A DNA stretch of 64,000 nucleotides from Aselliscus stoliczkanus (GCA_033961575.1 CM066728.1:96424852-96488851), one strand, 5' to 3'; numbered from the stretch's first letter, positions 47,367-60,264 are shown. Numbers and translations: made by a program. Notes: generated from the sequence alone by a model not told the origin.

Positions 47367-47911
47367 AATGTTTTTAAAAATTGTCTTTTTATAATACATA
47401 TTAATGTTTTACCCAATCTATTTATGTCAAATAGGGGTGATAATTTTAGGTCAATAATAGGTATTTTGAATACAGACATATCTTGATGTATTTCAGCATT
47501 ATTTGCATAGTTTGTATTTACCTATGATTACTTTTTCATTTTTTTGTCATTTTTATTTATGAAATTTTATTGTGTTACTTTTTCTCTACTGTTTTTAAGT
47601 AAACATTTATTCTTTTATTATCTATGTTAAGCATGTTAATGAAATTTAAATGCAATAAATCAATTTTCTGAAGAAAAATCAGAACGCTCTTTAACTTTCA
47701 ACAATCCTCTTTCATTACATTTTAATATCACTCATAATTTTAGTTCTATGATGCTTCAACTAAATTGCCAAATGAAATACACTATAATAACCCTTATGTA
47801 GTCATATGCTTATACTTACATACAAATTTATCAATATTGTAAATCAACTTTTACTTTACATCTCAGAACTTTTATAAATGATATGATATTTATTTTTTTC
47901 CAAATTACTGC
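47367..47911. other. unassigned AT-rich DNA
   Basis: No gene or named repeat is recognised in this interval. Confidence 0.5.
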
Positions 47912-47957
47912 CTTGAAAAGAAATAATGGAGATATCAATCTAAAAGAAAACAAAATA

Positions 47958-48060
47958 AGGGCCAGCTGAGTGGCACGGTGGTTAAGCACTGGCTTGGGAA
48001 TCCAACGGCCCTGGTTCAGGTCCCACATATGAGGGCCAGTGACACTGCCATAAAAAATAA
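47958..48060 (+). mobile_element. type B SINE in L1
   Basis: Sense short SINE (GGGCCAGCTGAGTGGCACGG head, ACACTGCC end, A-rich tail). An exact 16-bp duplication AAAAGAAAACAAAATA lies at 47942-47957 and 48061-48076, just ahead of the ORF2 start. Confidence 0.92.
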
Positions 48061-48346
48061 AAAAGAAAACAAAATATAAAATGGATATAGGAAATCTTCA
48101 CATATCAATTATCACCCTAAATGTAAGTAGACTGAACTCACCAATAAAAAGGCAGAGCGGCAAATTGTAAAAAAACAAAATCCACCCATATGGTCTCTCC
48201 ATGATACACATCTCAGCTACAAAAACAATTACAGACTTAGAGCAAAAAGGTGGAAAATGATACTCCAAGCAAATGGCCTCCAGAGAAAAGTGTGTGTAGC
48301 CATGCTAATATCTGACAAAACAGGCTTTAGGATAAAAAGGTAACAG

Positions 48347-48716
48347 GAGGCCGCTCAAGTGGCTCAGTTAGTTAGAGCACTAGCTCTGAGCAACAGGGTC
48401 GCAGGTTCGATTCCCACATGGGTCATTGAGCTGTGCCTGAGCTGAGCTGTCACCGAGCTGATGAAAGCCCATCCTCTTAACAAAAAATTTGCTGGTTCGA
48501 CTCCCACATGGGATGGTGGACTACGCTCTTATGCAACTAGATGGGAAAGTAGGAGCTGGACCTAAAGCTGAGCTTGTCCGCTCCACAAATAAGATTAAAG
48601 GTCAACAACTTGAATTGAAACTGATGGGTACTCGAAAAAACACACTGTTCCCCTTCCCCAATTCCTCAGCACTGTTCCCTTCCATAATTCCCCAATGAAA
48701 TCTTTAAAAGAAAAAA
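48347..48716 (+). mobile_element. composite SINE inside L1
   Basis: A 370-bp insert has an exact 13-bp duplication AAAAAGGTAACAG at 48334-48346 and 48717-48729. Its head has CAAGTGGCTCAGTTAGTTAG and a canonical AGGTTCGATTCCCAC B box. A remnant of a second tRNA-like module (CTGGTTCGACTCCCACATGG, 48491-48510) follows, then the shared tail from 48580 ending CCCCAATGAAATCTTTAAAA. It is closely related to 39871-40439 but lacks most of the second module. Confidence 0.9.
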
Positions 48717-50997
48717 AAAAAGGTAACAGACGACAAAGATGAATATTGCATAATGACAAAGGGGACAATACAAGAAAACATAAAACATATCAATATATAT
48801 GCACCCAATAAGTGAGCATCAATATATACAACTACTCATAGAACTAAAGGAAGAAACTGACAAAAACACAATTATAGTAGGGGAACTAAATACATCATTG
48901 ACAACTATAGATAGATCATCCAAACAGAAAATTAGTAAGGAAATATCAGCCTTAAATGATACATTAGACTAAATGGACATAATTGAAATTTATAGAGGTT
49001 TTCATGCTAGAACACCAAACTATACATTCTTTTCTAGTGCACATCGAACATTATCAAGGATAGACCATATGTTGGGACACAGAATGAGCATCAGCAAATT
49101 TAAAAAGATTGAAATCATACCAAGCATATTCTCTGAGGCTTTGAAATTGGAAATGAACTGCCAAAAGAAAAGTGGGAAAAGCCACAAATATGTGGAGATT
49201 AAACAACATACTATTAAAGAATGACTGGGTCAAAGAAGATCATCCAAAAATATAATGAAGGACTATGTCCCTCCACATTCAATGACCTAGAATTAATGAA
49301 CAAGTTTTTAGAAACACATAGTCTTTTTAGAGTGATTCACAAAGAACTGGATAATCAAAATAAACCAAACAACAGTAAGAAAATTAAAACAATCATCTAA
49401 AACCTTCCCCAAAACAAAAGTCCAGGGCCAGATGGCTTTACTAGGGAATTCTACTGTACATTCAAAGATTTAATACCTGTCCTTATCAAACTCTTCTTAA
49501 AAATTGAAGAGGCAATAGTTAGTAACTCATTTTATGAGGCCAAAATTACCCTGATACCAAAACCTGATAAGGATAATACACAAGAAGAAAACTACAGACC
49601 AATATCTCTTATGCATAGAGCTACAAATTTCCTAAACAAAATTCTAGCAAATCCAATACAATAATACATTTAAAAAATTATACATCACTGTCAAGTGGAG
49701 TTCACTCCAGGGGCACTAGGATGGTTCAACATATGCAAATTGATGAATATCATACACCGCATAAACAAAATCAAGGACAAAAATCATGTGATTATATTAA
49801 TAGATGCAGAAAAAGCATTTGATAAGATGCTACATCAATTTATGATTAAAACACTTAATAAAATAGGTATAAAGAAAAGTTACCTCAACATAATAAAGGC
49901 GATATATGACAAACCCTTAGCTAATAACATACTTAATGGTGAAAAACTGAAAGCTTTTCCTCCAAAATGAAGAACAAGGCAGTGTTGCCTTCTATTCTAT
50001 CATCATTGTTATTCATCATAGCATTGGAAGTCCTAGCCAAAGCAATCAGGCAAGAGAAGGAAATAAAAGGCATTGAAATTGGGAATGAAGAAGTTGAATT
50101 GTCATTTTTTTGCAGAAGACATAATTCTTTATCTAGAAAACTCCAAAAACTCCATAAAAATACTACTAGAAACAATAAATGAATACAGTAAAATTACTGG
50201 ATACAAAATCATTGTACAAAAATACACTGCATTCCTATATGTTAACAATGAAACTGAAGAAATATAAACAAAAAAAAATTCATTTTGCAATTTGAACACA
50301 AAGACTATACCTAGGAATAAATGTAACAAAGGATGTAAAGGACCTATACACTGAAAAATATGTCATTCTTAAAAAAAAAATTGAAGTAGACACAAAGAAA
50401 TGGAAAAATATCCTATGTTCATGGATTAGAAGAATTAACAGTTAAAATGTGCATATTACTCAAAACAATATAAAGATTTAATGCAGAGCAACAATAATCA
50501 AAACAGTATAGTATTGGCAAAAAAGGAGAAACACAGACCAATACAATAGAACTGAAAATCCAGAAATGAACCCACATAAATATGGACAGATAATTGCTGA
50601 CAAATGAGCCAAAAACATACAATAGAGAAAAGGCAGCCTCTTCAATAAATGGTGCTGAGAGAATTAAAAGCCACATGTAAAAGAATGAAACTAGACTGCT
50701 ATCTGTCACCGTGCACCAAAATTAACTAAAAGTTTATCATATACACAAACATGAGACCTGAAACAATAAATTACATAGAAGAAAACATAGATATTAAACT
50801 TATGGACCTTGGGTTCAAAGAGGATTTTATGAATTTAACTTCAAAGGCAAGGGAAGTAAAAACTGAATTAAATGAATGGGACTATATCAAATTAAAAGCT
50901 TCTGCATAGCAAAAGAATCCATTGACTAAATAAAGAGGCAACCAACCTAATGAGAGAAGATTTTTATAAACAATGCCTCTGATAATGGGCTAATATC

Positions 50998-51001
<4 letters not shown>

Positions 51002-51049
<48 letters not shown>
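51002..51049. repeat. (TA)n microsatellite in L1
   Basis: 24 TA units inserted in the ORF2 C-terminal region. The homologous position of the first L1 (near 14170) has no such tract. Confidence 0.95.
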
Positions 51050-51051
<2 letters not shown>

Positions 51052-52011
51052 TACAATTTAACAGCAACAGAAACCAAACAATCCAATTAAAAAGTAGGCA
51101 GAGGACATGGACATAAATAGACATTTCTCCAAAGAGGACATACACATGGCCAATAGACATATGAAAAGATGCTCAATATCACTAATCCGCAGAGAAATGC
51201 AAATAAAAACCACAATGACATATCACTTCACAGCAGTTAGAGTGGGCTATCATAAACAAGACAAATGATAACAAGTGTTGGAGAGGTTGTGGAGAAAAAG
51301 GTACCGTCATACACTGGTGGGGAGAATGCAGATTAGTGAAGCTGCTATGAAAGGTAGCATGGAGGTTTGTCCAAAAATTAAGAATAGAATTATGAGATGA
51401 CCCAGCAATTCCTCTCCTGGGTAACTACCCAAAAGTTATGAAAACATTTGTCCATAAAGATATATGAGCTCTGATGTTCATTGCAACTTTATTTACAGTG
51501 GCCAAGACATGGAAACAACCATAGTATCCTTTGATAAATGATGGGATAAAGAAGATGTGTATATATACACAGTGGAATAATATCCTGCTATAAGAAAAGA
51601 TGAAATAGTGCCATTTGAGACAACATGGGTGGATCTTGAGATTATTATACTAACCAAAATAAATCAGACAGAAAAAGATGAGAAGCATATGATTTTATGG
51701 ACATGGGATATAAAACTGAAAGCAACAAAGGAATAATACAAATTAACAGACAAAAATCACATAGACAGGTAATAATTTAGTGGTTTACCAGAGGACAAGA
51801 GGGAAGAGGGTGGTAGAAGAAGGCAAATGGAATCAAATATATGGTTATGGAAGGAGAACTGACTCTGAGTGTTGAACACACAGTGTGATATATAGATGAT
51901 GTATTACAGAATTGTACACCTGAAACCTATGCAATGTTACTAGCCACTGTCATTCCAATAAACTTTAGTTGAAAAATAAAAAGTAAAAAAAAATAAAAAT
52001 AAAAATAAAAA

Positions 52012-53640
52012 GATTCAAAAGCAATCCCCATCAAAATCCTAGTGGAATTTTTTTAAATATAGGAGTAAAATCATTAGTTTGTATAAAATAACAAAAGACC
52101 CCAAATTGCGAAAGCAATCCTAAGAAAAAAGAACAAGACTGAAGGTTTAGCACTCCCTCCCCTCAATTTGTATTACAAAGAGACAATAATCTACACATCA
52201 TTATATGGCAGAAAACAGACACACATTCCATAGATGAGAGTTGAAAACCCAGTAATAAACCCAGATATATATGGGCAGATGAGTTTCAACAAAGGAGCCC
52301 AAAACATACTTTGGAGAAAAGAAAGTTCTTTAGTAAAGGTTGCTGGGAATATTGGAAAGCCATGTGCAAAAGAGTAAAACTAGAGTGTCATCTGTCACCA
52401 CATACCAAAATTAATTAAAAATAGATCAAAGACCTAAACATAAGGCCTGAAATAATAAATTGAATAAAGTAAAGTGTAAGTGCTAAACTTATGGACCTTG
52501 GGTTCAAAGAGGATTTAAAGAATTGACCTCAAAGGCAAGGAAAGTGAAAGCAAGAATAAATGAATGGGTTAATTTTGAACTAAAAACTTCTGCCAGGCAA
52601 AAGAAACCATCAAAAAAAAAAAAAAAAAACCAAAGAGGCAAGCAACCTGATGGGAGAAGATATGTGAAACAGTGCCTTTAATAAAGGGATAATATCCAAA
52701 ATATATTAGGAACTTATATAAGTCTACAACAAAAAGCACAAATAATCCAATTAAACAATGGCAGAGGACATGAACAGAAACTTCTCCCAAGAAGAAATAC
52801 AAATGGCCAACAGATATGGGAAATAATGATCAACTTCACTAGCCATTAGGGCAATACAAATATAAACCACAATAAGATATTACCTCACACATGTTAGAAT
52901 AGCTATCATTGACAAAACAAATAACAAGAGTTGGAGAGGCTGCGGAGAAAAAGGAACCCTTATACACTGTTTGTGGAAATGTAAATTGATACAGCCTCCA
53001 TGGAAAGAGTATGGAGGTTCTCAAAAACTTATGAGTAGAATTAACATATGACCCAGCAATCCCTCTTCTAGGTATCTATCTCCCAAATCTGAAAACATTT
53101 ACCAATAAAGATATATGTGCCTCAATGTTCATTGCAGGATTATTCACATTGGCCAAGATATGGGAGCAACCGAAGTGTCCTTTAATAGATGATTGGATAA
53201 AGGATATGTGGTACATACATACAATGGAATACTACTCTGCCATAAGAAAAGATGAAATACTGTTGTTTGTGACAACACGGTTGGTCTTGAGATTACTATG
53301 TTAAACAAAATACGTCAGACAGAAAATGTCAAGAACCATTTGACTTCACTGATATGTGGGATATAAAACTGAAAGCAACAAAAGAACAAGACAAACAAAG
53401 AAACACAAAGTCATAGACACAGACAGTAGTTTAGTGGTTACCAGAGAGTAAGGTGGGAGGGGGTGGTAGATGAGGGTAAAGGGGATCAAATATATGGTGA
53501 TGGAAGGAGAACTGAAACTGGATGGTAAACACACAGTGTGATATACAGATGATGTATAACAGAATTGTATGCTTGAAACCTATGTAATTTTACTAACAAA
53601 TGTCACCCCAATACATTAAATAAGTAGGTAAGTAAGTAAG

Positions 53641-53679
<39 letters not shown>

Positions 53680-53684
53680 ATATT
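52012..53684 (+). mobile_element. 5'-truncated L1, adjacent to the previous L1
   Basis: Starts directly after the A-rich tail of the preceding L1 with TTCAAAAGCAATCCCCATCA, a position in the last third of ORF2. It runs through a decayed ORF2 C-terminus (stop TAA 53364-53366; a TTGGAGAGGCTGCGGAG segment near 52934) and 3'UTR to an (AAGT)n(AAAT)n tail. A run of about 18 A interrupts it near 52612. Same family and orientation as its neighbour. Confidence 0.87.
53620..53682. repeat. (AAGT)n(AAAT)n tail microsatellite
   Basis: AAGT/GGTA units followed by about eleven AAAT units end the L1. Confidence 0.93.
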
Positions 53685-55074
53685 GCCTTGAGAATATCCT
53701 TAGTAAAGCCTGCCTTTGATAAAATGTCTTTATGAGTTTTGTTTTTTGTTTTGTGTTTGCAAATAACTTGATGGCTTAATTCCAAAAAAAATAAAAATAA
53801 AAAAATAAAGAACAGAGTTCTAGGTCCACAGTTACCTACAGCTACTCAAATTCCTTTTACATATAATACAGATTATTTTTAGAGAAAATTTTTGTTGCTA
53901 GCAAGGAAAACAGGTATATTTTGGGGGTAATAAAAATTACATATACCTATAAAATAACATAAATATATAAAGCATCCAAAAAATGTATTGCTTCTGTGAA
54001 AAATGATGTCTGTTTTTCTGGAGATAATTATGTAGATTGAGATTAGAAAAGCACCTCAAGAGAGGAGTTCTATATTTATATGTTGAACTGAAAGATGTCT
54101 ACAGTTTCTTCTTATGTTAGGCTTAAATATTACTAATATTCAGGCTTTTAATATGAAACAGTGGATAAGGAATATTTTATTTTGTGTTGTTTCCCTATAG
54201 TAATGTGTGTGACCTTTGGATAATTACAGACAAGTGGGTCCATTGTGAATACTTTCTTATTTCCTTACTTCTCTGAGAAATTTCATTTTTTTTAAAGATA
54301 AATGTCAGCATTAGTGGTATTATATAATATAAATATCTAATACAAAACATCACATTATTGGTTCACCTTCCATTCCTTTCCTTTTTTGTTTTTTAATTCA
54401 TTAATAATAAATACAAAAGTGTTTAAACTTTATTTAATTGCACTTATTTCCTCCTCTGGCTTCTGATACAATTTAGAATAGGTAGGCACTTTTCATACTG
54501 GCACTTAAATACTTAAATATGTTATGTTGTATATTATATATGTACATGTATAATATTATATATATATACATGTATAATATTATATATATAATTAATTATA
54601 ATAATTATATATATATATATAATTATATATTTTATATATATATATAATTTAATCTACATTGTACTTATGAGTAAAATCTGCATGCATGTTTGCCTCTAGA
54701 CCAGGAGGAAAACTAATTCAGGATGGTAACTGTTTTTAAATACTATAGTTTGTCTAACAAAAAGATGGCCTTCCTTTTTTCAGGCCAGTGATGGCCATGA
54801 ATCTGGGAGATGTAACCTGACAAATACATCTAAGAAAGAATCTCATACTGCCTGGCAAGGAATGGTAACAGTCAATAGCAGTTGAACTGGGCATTCAGTG
54901 GAGGTGTTCTCTGCCCCAGCAGGTTGCCTTGGGCAAGATTTACACGTATGCAACATTTCTAAGTTTTAGCATCTGCCTCTTTAACCCTCTTTCACGATTC
55001 TGTTGAAATAATAATGCACACAAGTCCTCAAAACATAGTTGCTATCATTTCAGATATTAAATTATAGATTAGGC
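53685..55074. other. unassigned AT-rich DNA with AT palindromes
   Basis: No gene or named repeat is recognised apart from the AT-rich palindromic tract at 54526-54650. Confidence 0.5.
54526..54650. repeat. AT-rich palindromic repeat
   Basis: ACATGTATAATATTATATAT occurs twice (54544 and 54569). AATTATATATATATATAATT forms a near-perfect palindrome near 54602-54622 and recurs with TTATATATATATATAATTTA. The whole tract is almost pure A/T. Confidence 0.85.
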
Positions 55075-55200
55075 AATAGACATTAGAGTCAAAATATGCC
55101 TATGTTAAAACTTTGTGCTAAAACTTACCCCTTGTGTGAATTTTGGGGTTGTTACTTGATATCTTATCTGAAAATTTGAACTTGATTTCGTATCCAATTA
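55075..55200 (+). repeat. MIR-like fragment
   Basis: ATTAGAGTCAAAATATGCCT, then CTTACCCCTTGTGTGAATTT, TGGGGTTGTTACTTGATATC and TTATCTGAAAATTTGAA keep the order of the MIR core in sense orientation. Confidence 0.6.
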
Positions 55201-58113
55201 GGAGTAGGTATTGGATGATAAGGAGTAATTAAGATACATGTGTAGAAGTAATTGGTACTTAAATTACTTCTGTAAGGAAAAAAAAAAAAAGTTTCCTGAA
55301 AGGCAAGAGTAACTTATGGATCACTGGCCACTGTAGAGGTGATGTTTTGTTAAATGAGTCAATAAGATTTTTAACATGACTGTGATATGAGATAAAATTT
55401 CATGTTATAGAAAATTGTACTGTAATAGGAATAAAATGATTTGAAGCATCTTTAATAAAAGTAAATTAAACAATCATTTATGTCCTCTAATGTAATAAAC
55501 CCAGTTCAAATTAAGTATTTTTTAGTAGTTTAAATCACGTGATAACTTATTTGCCCATCTTTTCCCTACATTTGCAAATTTTTCATTTGGACTAAATTAA
55601 AGCATTCATCTAAACTTTTATTTTCTTTTAGTGTTAATTAATACAGCTCTGTGCTCTGTGGACTATTTTCTGGATCAAAAGATTCTCATAATCTTTTATG
55701 GATCCTATGTATATATTCGATAGCCTTTCTTAATAAGTTTTCAACCACATAAACAGTGAAATGGGTTTACAGCATGTATTATGAGTCATAAATGCTTTAA
55801 AATGTGAGAAAATCTTTGGAAACAGAATAAGTTTGTACAAATGAAGAAGCAGAAGTGATTTCCCAAATTAAAGTACTATTACATTTTTTAGTGTTAGTTT
55901 TTGTTTTTGTTTTTTTCCCCCAAAACATATTCCCTAGCTAATTCAGGTTACTCCAGAAAAGTTGCAAAACTACCTGAAGCCTGCTCAGTCTATTGAATCA
56001 TAATCGCTGAAGATTGAACTAGAGAATTTGAATTATGAAAAACATCTTGCCATCTGATTATTCAGTGTATTAACACATGAAATACATTATAGGAATCAGG
56101 ATTCTACATTATAGCAATAAGGAATCAATAAGACATGAACAAAGTTGATGTTTAAAATAATATAGTCTAATATGTTTTCTCAATTTATTTAAAACCATAT
56201 GAAAAATTATTATTGAACATAGGATATTTTTGTGTATTAATTTTATTAAATTTAAGGTATTTTAGTGTAGTAATAATGATCACATTTCTATTTATTGAAG
56301 CAGCGCAGAACAAAGATAGTTGTGATTAGTGTTCTCATTTATTGAGCCTGAAAGATGAAACAATTATACAAAAGGCAATGAAACTGGTCACTGGTTCAGC
56401 TAGAATTAAGGCAGAGGCATAGTGTCAATCCTAATAAGACTTGCATCTATGTGTGTGCTTAATCACAATAGTATATAGTCCCTATATCAGGGAGTTTTGG
56501 GAACAGCCTTTTCTATTACATTGTATCAGGAAAGGTTTATAATTTGAGGCAAGAGATTTTGCTTATAGAGGTATTAGAATAGTTAATAGCACATTAAAAA
56601 TAATAAAAATGTAGAATCAACTAGATAATAAAAAATATATCCAGAATGGGCAACGGACAGTTAAAATGGAAAGAAACAGAGACCCTACAGAGGAAGGTAA
56701 CAGAGGAAATTATGGAAATTCTTAGTGCTGAGTCCCATATGTTAATATTTCCAAATTTCTTCCTTCTGGACAAGTGGTAGAATTGCACTTCACTGTCCCT
56801 TCTGAATTTAAGTGCTTCTGTATAACTTACTTTGTCTTGTCAAATAGAAATGGGAGGTATATGCGATCTGGTGAAAACTTTAGGAGCCAATCACTTCTTT
56901 GTTGATGTGGAAGCATCTCTTAAGATTAGTAACTGTAATAAGAGTCCCCCTGTCTCCACCCCAAACATACTGATTACATGGAATATGGAAATCAAGGCAG
57001 TATTTTAAACATGATCAAATTTCAAAGTGTAAGAGAAATGTAATGATAGTGATAAAAGAGGAATATATTATGGTTTAGGAAAAGAAGTATTCACAGACAA
57101 ATAATAACTTAATTATCATACTTCATTTTGATACTTAGAAAATAATAAAATACTATCAAACAGTACGTTAAAACTAATTTTATATTTTTATTTACTAATG
57201 AATGTTAATTTTCCATTTAAATGTTTTGTTTTCTTAATTGGAGCATATTTGCATAACAGTGCTATGTAAGTTAGTTTTAACTTAAATATAATTATCATTA
57301 TTTTTTAACTACTTAAAGTATTTCAATGCCCAGTCCTGATGATAAAAAGCATATGTTCATTAATTCTTAGTAAATATTAGCTCACTCATTGATAATCTTC
57401 AAAACGTGAGTTTTTTATGTTGTAAATAGTCACAAGTGAAAAGGAAATGATGGGTTAATTAGCAGTATGTGAATATAATATTTCATTATAATTGTGAATA
57501 CATTTTATCTATCAATTGTAATGTTTATTGACCGATGTTTCCAATATAACAAATAATAAACAATACAAATTTTCGAGAAAATGTAACTTATTCTTCCTTC
57601 TAGATGTTATCTGTAAGTATGGAGATAATTTTTTTTTTTATCACAAATAGGCCAGTATGTGTATTATTCTACTCTTAATAAATTATGTTTCATGCAATAA
57701 AATATTTGGTTTTATAAATTATTCCATTATGCAGTAACTTTGAAATAACTAAATGGTCTTTGATCCACCTAATAGCAGTTTCAAAATGGAGAATTAGAAA
57801 CAAATATAGGAGAGACAATATTTGAAGAAATAAAGAGAAAGCTACATTCAGTTTGAAGAAGCATTTGAGTCTAAAACTTATAAATATTTACTGAAATATA
57901 GTTAAGTTTGAGGAGCTATGCACCTATGCATATCCTAGCAAATTTCTGAATTCTAAGTATCAAATGCAAAGAAAATCTTTTACACTTTCGGAAAGACAAA
58001 TCACTTAGCAAAATAATCAAATGTATTAAACTTCTCATCTCTAACACCGGCAGCTAGACAAATATACAAAAAGGCTCCTCTACCCAGGAATTATATTTAA
58101 AGACAACATTACC
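55201..58113. other. unassigned AT-rich DNA
   Basis: No gene is visible. A doubtful inverted MIR core lies at about 56320-56440 (CATTTATTGAGCCTGAAAGA, then GGTTCAGCTAGAATTAAGGC). Otherwise nothing is recognised. Confidence 0.45.
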
Positions 58114-58264
58114 AGGGCTGGCTGTGTGGCTCAGTTGGTTAAGAGCTCACATAAGAATGTGAGCTGAGCTCTGAGCAACAGCAGTTCGATGCCCAGCCTG
58201 AGCTGAGCTGCTGATGAGCTGCCAACAGATGGCAGGATGGCTCAGTTAAAAACAAAACAAAACA
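58114..58264 (+). mobile_element. type A SINE
   Basis: Sense long SINE: head GGGCTGGCTGTGTGGCTCAG, a CAGTTCGATGCCCAGCC B-box-like region, the GGCAGGATGGCTCAG end and an AAAAC-rich tail. No clear target duplication is seen. Confidence 0.92.
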
Positions 58265-59034
58265 GGTATTTCACCTTCTAAGGGTGAGAAAAATAATTTT
58301 TGTAGATATGCAAAAATTCAAAGTCTATATTGAAATGCAATTCACTTGCAAAAAATACTTCACAGAGGGATTTAATATAAAATAAAATTAATGAGATAAA
58401 AACACATCAATATAAAAGACAATGAAGGGTAAGTCAAAAGTGATGATCTAATAATAATGGTTTAAAAGTTTTATATTAGTATTGTAAACTACTGAATTGA
58501 AAAATTAAATACTGGTTTGGGCTAGGAAAATCTATATTGTTTTAATGTTTGTAACGATGTCTAATATGTTAAGCCACTGCTTACAAAATAATATAGGAAG
58601 TGTTCCTTCACAAAATAAGGCATCTATGTGTCAGAATTCTTCATATGACTTTGATTAAGGTTTCAAATTTATACCGTGAATTTGAATTTAATTTTTCTTT
58701 CTTTTGGTCATGGGGATTAGGTATTGAATGAGGATATGCTAATCTGAGAAATGAATAGCAAACTAGTCATCCTGGAGAAGTTTCTAAATGTGTAATTTTT
58801 GGAGAAGGAATTCTGTTTTTAAAATAGATTTTTCAATAAAAGAGAAGTTTCAAAAAAAATAAACATAGTACTATAAGTAAAAGTCAAAACTACCCTCCAT
58901 AACTATACTAAGCCTCCTTGCTTCTCCATTCTATTTGGCTTTTCAAATCTTATCTGTTGAGCAGCTGGACAAAAAACTTTTTTCTTTGTCCTCTTCTTAC
59001 CTTTCAGCTTGGGTGTTTTATAAAAAGTAATTCA

Positions 59035-59044
<10 letters not shown>

Positions 59045-59090
<46 letters not shown>
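59045..59090. repeat. (TA)n microsatellite
   Basis: About 23 TA units followed by a T run. Confidence 0.95.
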
Positions 59091-59092
<2 letters not shown>

Positions 59093-59324
59093 TTTTAATT
59101 TGCTTGCTTAGAATTTGTTGTGCTGGCCCTTGAGGTCTGGTGTATATTCATTCCCAGGCACTCTGAAGCATATAAAACATGTTTCTTACTTTCTTTCAGA
59201 TAGGTTAAGACTACCTGTCTTTTCATTTTACCCTAACTTCCAGTTTTCTTCTTTTTTTTAATTTTCTGTTTAAAAGATTTTCTCCTTTCCTTCAAAGTTA
59301 GAAAAAGGGGAAGAAAAAGAGGAA

Positions 59325-59383
59325 AGAAGGAAGGAAGGAAGGAAGGAAGGAAGGAAGGAAGGAAGGAAGGAAGGAAGGAAGGC
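59325..59383. repeat. (GGAA)n microsatellite
   Basis: About 14 GGAA units preceded by an imperfect purine stretch. Tandem GGAA is a potential ETS-type binding array, with no sign of function here. Confidence 0.95.
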
Positions 59384-60119
59384 AAGCTCTCAGCAGAATC
59401 TTAGAAACTAAATATTTTTGACTTCTATAATTCTAGTATTTAATTTTAGTATTTTCTCACAATGGAACAAAACCCAGTCACGTGGACAGCTACACTCAAA
59501 GATTAAGGTTTGAGTCAGGGTAGGGTCTATACATTTTTGTTTCAAATTCCTTCTCAGTTTGCCACAGATGTGGTTAGTCACCAAAGCCTGTGAATATCAA
59601 CCCCAGTGTTACTTCTTCTTGGAAAGGAGGCATCACCTAACAACATGTTTAGCTTGTTCTTCATATTTCTATGTTATTCCTAAAGAAAATTCTATATGTT
59701 CTATAATCATTCATCTATCTTAAATACAGATATGCCTTTCTAAAATTCTGCTTCCATTTAATATCTCCCATAAACTCTGATGATTTATGCAACAGGTTGT
59801 AAACTCCTTAGTACATCTATTCTAAGACTTTCATTAAATAGTATTTTTTTCTGAATATAGTGACTATTTCTTATTTTTTTATATCTATAGCATTTCTTTA
59901 TATGACTGAAATGATATATATTCTCGCAGCTTTTATAATTCAATTAAGTTAGTAAAACCTAAAGTTATCATTAACTTTGATCACGTTGAATAAGTGGAAA
60001 GAATTATAGAAATTTTCTTCTATACAATTTCCTGTACTGAATTATGAACATTATGCTTTGTTATTTTAATTCATGAAATGTGGAAAAAAAAATTGCATAT
60101 AAGAGCAATTTTAAGTTTT

Positions 60120-60264
60120 CTTTTTTTTTTTTTTTTTTAGCTAAGCCATCCTGCCTCAATAGCAACTCAGCTCGGCTTGGGCTGGCATCAAACCGCCGTT
60201 GCTCAGAGCTCAGCTCACACTCTTGAGCAAGCTCTTAACCAACTGAGCCACTCGGCAGGCCTCC
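60120..60264 (-). mobile_element. type A SINE
   Basis: Antisense long SINE: a T run, TAGCTAAGCCATCCTGCC, and the inverted head GAGCCACTCGGCAGGCC. The AAGTTTTCTTTTTT-like sequence on both sides (60113 and 60265) is consistent with a target duplication merging into the T run. The usual GTTGGCAGCTCA block is shortened. Confidence 0.88.

Larger units (their letters stand above)
48081..51713 (+). pseudogene. L1 ORF2 pseudogene
   Basis: Starts at ATG 48081 by alignment with the first L1 (a TCACATATCAATTATCACCC segment follows). Endonuclease pieces include SDKTGF-like sequence near 48313, and in the frame of 48973-49224 IYRGFHARTPNYTFFSSAHR and SRIDHMLGH. The SDH motif that supplies catalytic Asp and His reads SEA, with nucleotides lost. 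The reverse transcriptase retains [10 protein letters not shown] and [11 protein letters not shown] (frame 49695-49970). The metal-binding FADD box reads FAED (50109-50120) in another frame. The C-terminal Cys-rich region has a recognisable TTGGAGAGGTTGTGGAG. A (TA)n tract at 51002-51049 interrupts it. The stop is TAA 51711-51713. Confidence 0.87.
47912..51995 (+). mobile_element. 5'-truncated, internally deleted L1
   Basis: The sequence matches the 8.2-15.1 kb L1 from the end of its inter-ORF spacer to the A-rich 3' end (AAAATAAAAAG repeats near 52000). ORF1 is absent. Compared with the first L1, several hundred bp are missing at about 49238, where the sequence jumps from the segment after GACTGGGTCAAAGAAG to the finger region. 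A second loss of roughly 100 bp is near 50473. Two SINEs and a TA microsatellite are inserted. A second L1 fragment follows immediately. Confidence 0.87.
58265..60119. other. unassigned DNA with two microsatellites
   Basis: No gene or named repeat is recognised apart from the TA and GGAA tracts listed separately. The frame 58918-59133 includes the TA tract and is not a gene. Confidence 0.5.

Noticed and set aside
46844..47399. Overlapping frames of 60 to 143 codons near 47 kb, considered as a GC-rich coding exon
   Set aside because: All lie over the composite SINE at 46877-47349, whose exact target duplication explains the GC-rich block.
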